DNA from: Talpa occidentalis
Taxonomy: Eukaryota; Chordata; Mammalia; Eulipotyphla; Talpidae
Assembly: GCF_014898055.3 (NCBI RefSeq)
Contig: NW_023601104.1
Span: 79,405,106 to 79,469,105 of the forward strand
Direction of reading: 5' to 3'
DNA length: 64,000 bases
The translations under genes were made by a program, and so were the position numbers. Shown piece by piece: positions 57,340-64,000 of the stretch. Under the pieces are notes generated by a model. The model saw nothing but the letters and a program-made list of their open reading frames with translations, searched no databases and had not been told where the DNA came from. Each line of letters begins with the position of its first letter. The stretch's first letter is position 1.

Positions 57340-58115
57340 TCATCCATTAAGAATTCGTTGAATTCCTGTGTGTGTCTGGCACCATACCAGATGGTGGATG
57401 GTGTCAGCAGAGGTCAAATTAGACTTGGCACCTTCCCGCACTGGGCTGTATCTAAGAGAAAGACCTGCACTGCTGAGCAGTTGTGATCAACTTGGAGATA
57501 CTGGGAGAGTCTGACAGGGAGATGTCACCTTGTGTGAGGGTAAGAGACGCTTCCTGTGAAGTACTAATGCTCTCAAGCTGAGGCCCTGGCTGTTATGGGG
57601 TGACAAGTGGGGGAAGATAAAGCATTTCTGCCAAAGGAAGGGACATGATAGTCCGAAAGTGGGAATGGTTGGGGATACCTGGGTTACAGAAGAAAAGCCT
57701 CTGTGGCTTGAGTGTCATGTCCAAACAGGCACAGGTAATAAGGCTGAAAAGAGCCGGGACTGTTTCGTGTGCGTTTGGAAGTTGTGACAAGGTTGTCAGG
57801 CACTGTCCAAAATGGAGTGTGAAGCCACTTATGGGTTTTTCACTGGGGGGAGGAGGGAAAGGGTGAGGGGATGAATATTACACTGTGAAAAATGACAACA
57901 GCCTGAGAAGAATGGGAGGAAAGGTTGTAGCAAGGGAGACCAGTCAGGAGGCTCTTACAGAACTTCAAAGGAAGCGCAGGTTTGGACCCAGTAGCAGTTA
58001 GAAATTAAGAAGAGTGGGTATATTTGAGATTTATTTAGGAGATAGATAACAGAATTTGGTGTTGTATTGATATGGAACTTTCTGGCTGGAGCAGATGTGT
58101 TTGAAGGTGCTGTCC
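57340..58115 (+). mobile_element. L2 body fragment
   Basis: 'gtctggcaccataccagatg', 'gagaccagtcaggaggctct', 'gaacttcaaaggaagcgcag' and 'gtgggtatatttgagattta' match L2 internal order (non-LTR retrotransposon of the CR1 clade). Heavily diverged. Confidence 0.6.
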
Positions 58116-60479
58116 GTTCTGTTGGTATGTTAATTTTCTGTTACTGATAACAGTATAGCAGATCCTTGAATAACGTCATTTCAGTGTAAATGTTGATCTG
58201 GAATAATCGATTCCTGGCTGGGACTGCTGTCTGTGGAACTGGCATGCTTCCCCTACATCTCAAAGAAGTGCCCATGAGCTTCATTGGCGTGTCTCAGTGC
58301 TCCAGTCAGTGTGAGTGTGTGTGTGCTTTCCCCGAGGTCAGTTCCCTGAACATGCTTTCTGGACCATGCCAGAATTCTTAGTAAGCTCAGCGTTCTTTTT
58401 CTTCTTTTTAAAGTGTTTTATATTTAGTTCAGTTCTTCTCAGTTACATTTATTTGGTGCTGTAGTGGGGAAAATGGTTGTTTGTTACTGCTTTACAAGCA
58501 TTTGTTTTCTTATTGACTCGGTTTTCAGGTTGGCTCAGTGGGGTAATTCCCAATCAGTTGGATGAGTAAACATTGCTGTTTTATGCACCAAAAGTACAGT
58601 GAGTCTTCAAGGTAAGTGACCCCAGCAAGAAAAGACAAGTGGGCAGCATTGTTTTAAAGTATACAGACTTTAAATATAACTTTGTCCTGCCTCCAGCAGA
58701 ATGCTGTCCAGAGACATGGTTTGAGGCCCAACCACAAATCTAAACAGCTTCAGAATAGCTCACCACCTGGCAGTTCAGAGGCGCCTGATGTACTAGCTGT
58801 TTATTTTTGCATTCCATGTATTCCCTCGAATTGGGCTAATTTGATCCTCCAGACAGGGGTTAAAGATTTTAGACTTTAAAGTTATGTAGGTGATATCAGT
58901 ACAATGCTGGACACCCCCTAAATTAGATCTTGTCTGAGAAATTGTTTTATAAATTATGTATTTCCCCCTGACAGAAAGAAGCAAAAAAAAAAAAAAACCC
59001 TCAAAGAACAGAGGAAGATTTTTTTTCTCACTGCATACAATTGTCACCTTTTGACTGAAACTAAATTAGCCAAAGGAGCTTATGTTTCTGTCGTGTAGAA
59101 TAAGAAAAGACAAGGTGTCGTAGGAAAAGTCATTTTCCAACTTTATTAGTTGGCCCCAGCAAAGTAGACACTAAATACATGTTTTCCAGTTGGCTTCTGA
59201 AAAACAAGCCTAAGCAGATTAAACAAGGAAGGTTGTGTCCATTTGTGCTCTCCCACCTCTTTGTGAAATCTTCCTTCTCTCAGAAATCTTATGCCATTTT
59301 CCCTCCTCTTTCACTGACCTCAAATGCTCCTTTCCACAAACACATTTGAGTTCTTGTAAACAACAACAAGCATCACCTCTGGTTTTTGCTGTCATTCCCC
59401 TTACCTCCCATGTTTGAAAGAGCAGTTTACACCTCAGATTCTACTTCTGCATCGCCTGTTTGCTCTTGATGTGCAGTAACATCAGGCTTCCATCTCAGCC
59501 ACTCCCCTTAAACTGTCTTGCACGTCAGAATATCTCCCCTTTCCTGACCCAGTGCAAGTGTCCCCCATTAAAGTGGAACAGTTCGTGCTAGTGTGTCGGT
59601 ACCGCCCTCCCCTTCACAGTGACACACTGCGCCCCACCTCCTCTCCTCTGGCCTCCTTCCTGCTGCTTGTCTCTTAATCTTGGTAACCCACAGTCAGTGC
59701 TCCCATCAGCGTCCACACTCTTTAGGAGAGCAGACATCATCGTGCTTGACCTGCCACTCGAGTCTCGATGTGCAGCTTAGATCTCTTTCTTGAGTTCCTT
59801 GTGAGGAACTTCCCACTGCCCGCTGAACAGAAGACATGGTGCCTCATACTCTCCAGTGGATTAATGCCGCTTCCCTCAGCTTTCTGTTTTATTCAATGAC
59901 ACTGTCTTTCTCCTTCCTGCTAGGACCTAGCTAGAAATCTCCCGCACTTCTTCTTCAACCTTACTTTCTCCCTGTCCACCAGTTCACACTCCCAATTGTG
60001 TCTATTTTAACTGTGAAATATCATCTTTGTTTATTGCTTGCCATCGCCACCACCACCAACTTAGTTCAGCCTCTAACCTAATGTCCCAGCTGTCCTTTAT
60101 GAAGCCTGTTGGTTAGGTGCTCTGCGGAGCGTTTGCATGTCTCATTTCATTCACCCAACATGCCTGTGTAACTGGCACTGTATCTGACTCTGGAACACAG
60201 TCTCATACCCCATCTGCTCCCCTGGAGTCCAGCTGTGGTGAGCTCTGACTTTCTTCAGGCTGGCTGTGCCCAGCTGTGAGTGTGGATGATGTGTGCCTTT
60301 CCTCTTGCTCACCAAGTGTAGGAGCTGCTGGGAGCTGGCTCACAGGCACAGGTGCGCACCCCAGCAGCATACATGGCATGTCCATCTGGGGTAACCCTCA
60401 AGTAATGGGCGATAGAAGTGTCTCCATGCTGATCCTAGAGTGGAAAACTCTGAGAAACATTCCATGTGTTCCTCAAAAG
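58116..60479. other. Intronic; ancient unclassified repeat possible at 58150-58340
   Basis: 'tagcagatccttgaataacg', 'cattcctggctgggactgct'-like words and 'catctcaaagaagtgcccat' resemble an old dispersed repeat that I cannot name. An A13 run lies at 58984-58996. No exon was recognised. Confidence 0.35.
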
Positions 60480-62730
60480 TTCTATCCGGTTAGTTGATAC
60501 TGCTCCTTTGTATTGGTTGGGTTTTTCTTTGTCCCTGTTTCATTCTCCTGATTTCTTTCTCCTTCCATGTCACTGAGATTACCTTCCAAATAAATAGCTT
60601 GCCCATGGTTCCTGGCTCTTGGGAATATATTGGAATAGATCAGGGAATTGGATATTGGATATTGGAGTGGACCACTCAGTGGTCTCGTGGCCAATGCTAA
60701 ACTAGCCTGCAAGAAGGTCACCACTGCTGGTGGGAAGTGGTGGTGTAATCCCTGGCATGTGGGACAGAGCAGTGAGAAGACTCCTGCTGCAGGGGATTAG
60801 GCCTTTCTTTGTACAGAAGGTGAAGTGTTGGATTATGCTGTAGCCCTGAGACTTGAGTTGTATGGAGACAATGGTAATTGTAAGGACTTGGAAGTCAGCT
60901 GACTTCCTCACCTTTGGAATCCTTGAGAACAAGAGAATGACAGGCTGAGGTCAACCAGGGAACAAGGCAGAGCCTGCTGTGAAGAGACACCTCCATGGCA
61001 GCCTGGGAGAAGATGATGCCAAAAAAAGCAGGCCCAGGATTTAATTCTAAGGAAGAGCCGTAGGCCCTCTGATGGCCTTGTACTGTGTCACCTGAGCTAA
61101 ACTGGAATGGTGTTCCCCAGAATTCCCTCCTGGGTTCTGGGTGAGCACTGGCTAGGGGAGACACAGTAAGACAGATTTAAAGGTGGAAGTGAAGCAGCAG
61201 TGGGGTTTCCCTTGCACATCGAGGCTGCAGCACCCACTGTGCCGCTGTGTCCTCTTAGGGCTGGGGCTTCTCTCAGCCCCGCAGTGCCGCTGGCTCCTGT
61301 TGATCAAGAGGCAGACTTGGCTTCTTATTTACCCTCATGGTTCCAGCTTGTCATTGAGACTCCAGTTTATCTTTGCTCCTTCCCACTTCATGTCCACTTT
61401 TCCTGCCCTATTATTTTCAGATGAAGAAGAGCAGTCTTATATAGACAGTTTGGCTAACTCCCAGGCCTGTGTGAGATCAAACCGCTCTATAAGTCCTTAG
61501 TTGATACCTTTCATGGTGGTTCTGCCTCTCCAACACACCCTTGACAGGTATTTAGGGCCAAAGTGACGGCTGAGATGTGGAAAGAATAGGACCTGAGATT
61601 TCAGATGGGGAAAATGGGTGGATGAGCCTGGGCATCTTGAACCCCTGAGTTTTCCCTGAATCCTCTGGGCAGGCAGAAGCAATGTCTGTTTAGACAAGAA
61701 CAGCCTCCCTTGCTTGGAGACTTCACCAAGATCCTGCTGAAGTGGCAGCCTCGCTGGATGGTGTGCATCCTGCTGAGAGTCTGCCCAGCCCCTGTTGCCT
61801 CCAGAACAATGACTCAATGCAGTCACCGCTCCATTGAATCATGGACGTTCTTGCTCTGGGGAAGATACTTAGGCAAATATCACCTGGACCTGGCTTATAT
61901 GTACTAGGAGCAGGAGGGGCTTGTGGATCTTGCAGGTATTGGACCAGGTGTGACAGCATAATAAAGCTGGGTAGGAGAGAATTTATTGGCATGGGAACAC
62001 TGTTCATAACCCAGGATTTAGCATCCGAGTAACCTGGACCTCATCTGCTTCTGGGATGGTTTCCTAAAGATGGGCATGAATATGACCTATAATAAATTAG
62101 ATAAATAAGGGATAAATCAATTAGATAAACATGTAGGAAATATCAAGGTCAGAAGTCTCAGAGGAGATGGTTAGACAGGCTTATTATATGGGGCTGAGAA
62201 CATAGTCGCCTGATCACATTCCTTGGTGGGGGGCAAAGAAAACGCTGCTTCACCAAGTTTATCTGGAATGCGCTAGTGTGGAGAAACAGCTAGGGTTGAT
62301 AAGTGATACTTTCATGGAAGCAGGTTCCCTATTATCCATAAAAATGATGGGATTTGAGACTAGCAGACTCAGTGGGTAGTACTTAGCATCGGGGCAAGGT
62401 AGATGTGATTATCATAACAGGCCAGAGTGGCATTCAGGGTGCCCTGACCTGCAGAAATCTTGGCAAATAGCTAGTAGGTCATAATAATTGGAGAAAGATG
62501 GACACCCAGCCAGGATGTTACTGGACTTACATGGTTCAGAGCTTCAGTGGTCAGCCTCTAGTTGCCTTTCTGTTGGACTATGGCTCTTCGTGAATTGCCT
62601 CTTCAGTGTTCTCCACCAGGCATGGAAGCAGCAAGAACTGTGCTAGGAAATTCCTTGAGTTTGAGATAAGTTCCTCTCATCACCAATAGGTAATAGCTAC
62701 ACTAGTGCCTCCTTGAGACTCAATAGCCAA
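60480..62730. other. Intronic; resembles decayed retroelement internal sequence
   Basis: Sequence texture and several phrases (for example 'agaagactcctgctgcaggg', 'aggcagaagcaatgtctgtt', 'gagagaatttattggcatgg') give an impression of an old ERVL/MaLR internal region. I cannot support a family from sequence alone. No intact frame. Confidence 0.3.
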
Positions 62731-62805
62731 TTTATTTTCCAGTTTTATTGAGAGAATTGATTTGTAATTGGGTAAGTTTAAGGTGTTTGTATTCAGTGCA
62801 TTCAG
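62731..62805 (-). mobile_element. Possible old L1 3'-end scrap
   Basis: 'ttccagttttattgagagaa', 'gtaagtttaaggtgtttgta' resemble the reversed tail of an old L1 (as at 20583). Confidence 0.45.
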
Positions 62806-63322
62806 TGACTGATTCATATTTAAGGAGGCAGGAAGGGACTTGGCTGCACCTGGCCATTGCCTCCTCAGCACCAGTTCCTGTGGTCTTCAGGCTTTTCCCT
62901 GTAGACTCTGACTCTCTTTGCCCCCAAGTGTCTTGTCTCAAGTATGCTCTCTGTGCACCTTTCCCTTCCTGCTCTAGGCTCCTTGAAGGCCCACCCAGCA
63001 GGAGAGGCTGGTGAGAGGTCTCAGAGGTGTGGTCCCCCTGGGGCAGTGCTTAACCGGAGAGGGAGGAGCCAGTGGAGAAATGCTTCTGCCTGTCTTTGCA
63101 TTTTCCCAATGGCTTCTCAGAGAGTGCTGGCAAGGGAGAGTCCCAGCTGCCCTCAGTGGTGAGCACTGCAGTCACTTACCTCTGTAGTGGCTCCTGTTCA
63201 CCTTCCTTCTTCACAGTTTCACCTGGATTCTCCACTTCTTTTCCCAGTTAAATTGCCTATACACAAGTTTTTTTCTGATGCTTTGCTTTTGGGAGGATCC
63301 CAGGCTCAAATGCAAGTACAAT
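62806..63322. other. Intronic, no feature recognised
   Basis: Nothing recognised. Confidence 0.35.
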
Positions 63323-63386
63323 TGTGTGTGTGTGTATGTGTGTATCTTCCTATCAACCCTTCCATCCGTCCGTCCATCCATTCTTC
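63323..63386 (+). repeat. (TG)n tract followed by short CCAT/CCGT tetranucleotide repeat
   Basis: tgtgtgtgtgtg with a single A interruption at 63323-63345, then 'ccatccgtccgtccatccat' at 63361-63380. Both are likely length-variable. Confidence 0.9.
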
Positions 63387-63749
63387 TCACATACAAATTA
63401 GAGACTTAGATTGGTAAAAATACTGTTCAGTACAGCTTTAGTAAATGGTAATAGTTGGATTTTAAACTGAGTTCATCTGATTTGATTGCCTTCCCACTGT
63501 TGAAGATGAAACCCATAGGATTTAGGTTGCTTAAGGTCCTCAGTAATCTGGCCCTACCTGCCCAAATTTTTTTTCCATTTATTTCTCTTCTGTGCTCAAT
63601 CAACTATTGTTTTTGTTCAATTTATGTTCTTGGTTTCTGTTCTTAGTTTTTATTTGTCTACTTCAGATGTTCTTTCAATTTCCCAGATGCTTATTTGAAG
63701 ATTTAAAATTCCATTTGGAGTGTTTTGTTACCATTTTCTTCCATCAGTT
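63387..63749. other. Intronic, no feature recognised
   Basis: Possible L2 words ('taatctggccctacctgccc') near 63544. Nothing firm. Confidence 0.35.
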
Positions 63750-63772
63750 TTTTTTTAAAGATTTATTTATGC

Positions 63773-64000
63773 GGGCCTCCCCGGTGGCGCAGCGGTTGAG
63801 TGCTGGGTTGCGAAGCTGCCCGCAGCCTCTGCAGAGCCGGTTCGACATGGCGTGCAGACCTCTCCTGCCGCCCGCTGCTCCCCTCAGCAGTGTACTTCAG
63901 TCCTTCTGCCTGCTCTGCTCTCCGCTCTGGCTCTGGTGAATTCTCTCACCCTCCTGCGCTTCTGACTGTACCCAGTGCTTGTGTAAATAAATAAATAAAT
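63773..64000 (+). mobile_element. tRNA-derived SINE, younger subfamily, cut by the window end
   Basis: 'cgggcctccccggtggcgca', good A box, then the B box breaks off ('ccggttcga') and jumps to 'catggcgtgcagacctctc', an internal deletion of about 35 bp. 'ctgactgtacccagtgc' and the AAATAAATAAATAAAT tail follow to the last base. Just before it (63750-63772) stands 'tttttttttaaagatttatt', the reversed tail of the same SINE family. Confidence 0.93.

Larger units (their letters stand above)
48017..64000 (+). other. RPS6KA5: RPS6KA5 intron 1 (5' part, runs off the window)
   Basis: No sequence coding for ANLTGHAEKV or the Gly-rich loop of the N-terminal kinase domain was seen up to 64000, so the intron is at least 16 kb. 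It holds the L1, SINE, LTR and L2 copies listed below. Confidence 0.75.

Noticed and set aside
48017..64000. RPS6KA5 exon 2
   Set aside because: No sequence coding for ANLTGHAEKV or the kinase Gly-rich loop next to an acceptor was seen.
1..64000. CRISPR arrays, operons, phage or plasmid features
   Set aside because: Repeat structure, intron/CpG-island organisation and retrotransposons are mammalian; no regularly spaced repeats or dense coding.

Overview
This window is nuclear DNA from a placental mammal. It has long intron and intergenic stretches, many retrotransposon copies with poly(A) tails and target-site duplications (TSDs), old mammal-wide repeats (MIR, L2, MaLR LTRs, hAT-type elements), one strong CpG island and no compact gene array. 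The commonest young repeat is a tRNA-derived SINE of about 270 bp (16 copies) with A and B boxes, a body around GCTCCCCTCAGCAG and an AATAAA/TCTTT/A-rich tail. It is not Alu, rodent B1/B2, ruminant Bov-tA, horse ERE or cetacean CHR. It best fits my memory of a bat SINE of the Rhin-1 (horseshoe/leaf-nosed bat) kind, so a bat is the leading but unproven guess.

The only protein-coding sequence I can defend is the first coding exon of RPS6KA5 (MSK1 kinase) at 47917-48016 on the + strand. It lies inside a CpG island (about 47390-48370) and ends at a phase-1 GTGAGC donor. Everything to the right (48017-64000) is read as the start of intron 1; no exon 2 was seen.

Left of the island, 1 to about 47.2 kb is non-coding as far as I can see. 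In human, DGLUCY (D-glutamate cyclase) starts head-to-head with RPS6KA5, so the left part is probably the 5' noncoding and first-intron region of a leftward DGLUCY transcript. That is inferred from synteny; I found no DGLUCY coding exon. A small CpG-rich patch near 41.3-41.65 kb carries NRF1, ETS and possible YY1 motifs in minus-strand order and may be an alternative leftward promoter.

The rest records transposition. Three SINEs lie in tandem at 3011-4129, the third split by a 5'-truncated L1. Two SINE insertions (21215-21555 and 30454-30744) carry extra unique sequence and a second A-tract inside perfect TSDs, which looks like 3' transduction. A SINE sits inside a MaLR LTR (28481-28718). A SINE and a young L1 tail sit in older repeats within RPS6KA5 intron 1 (51468-54040). 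A near-perfect 80-nt hairpin at 6021-6100 is not explained by any repeat I recognise. I see no wholly new biological system here.
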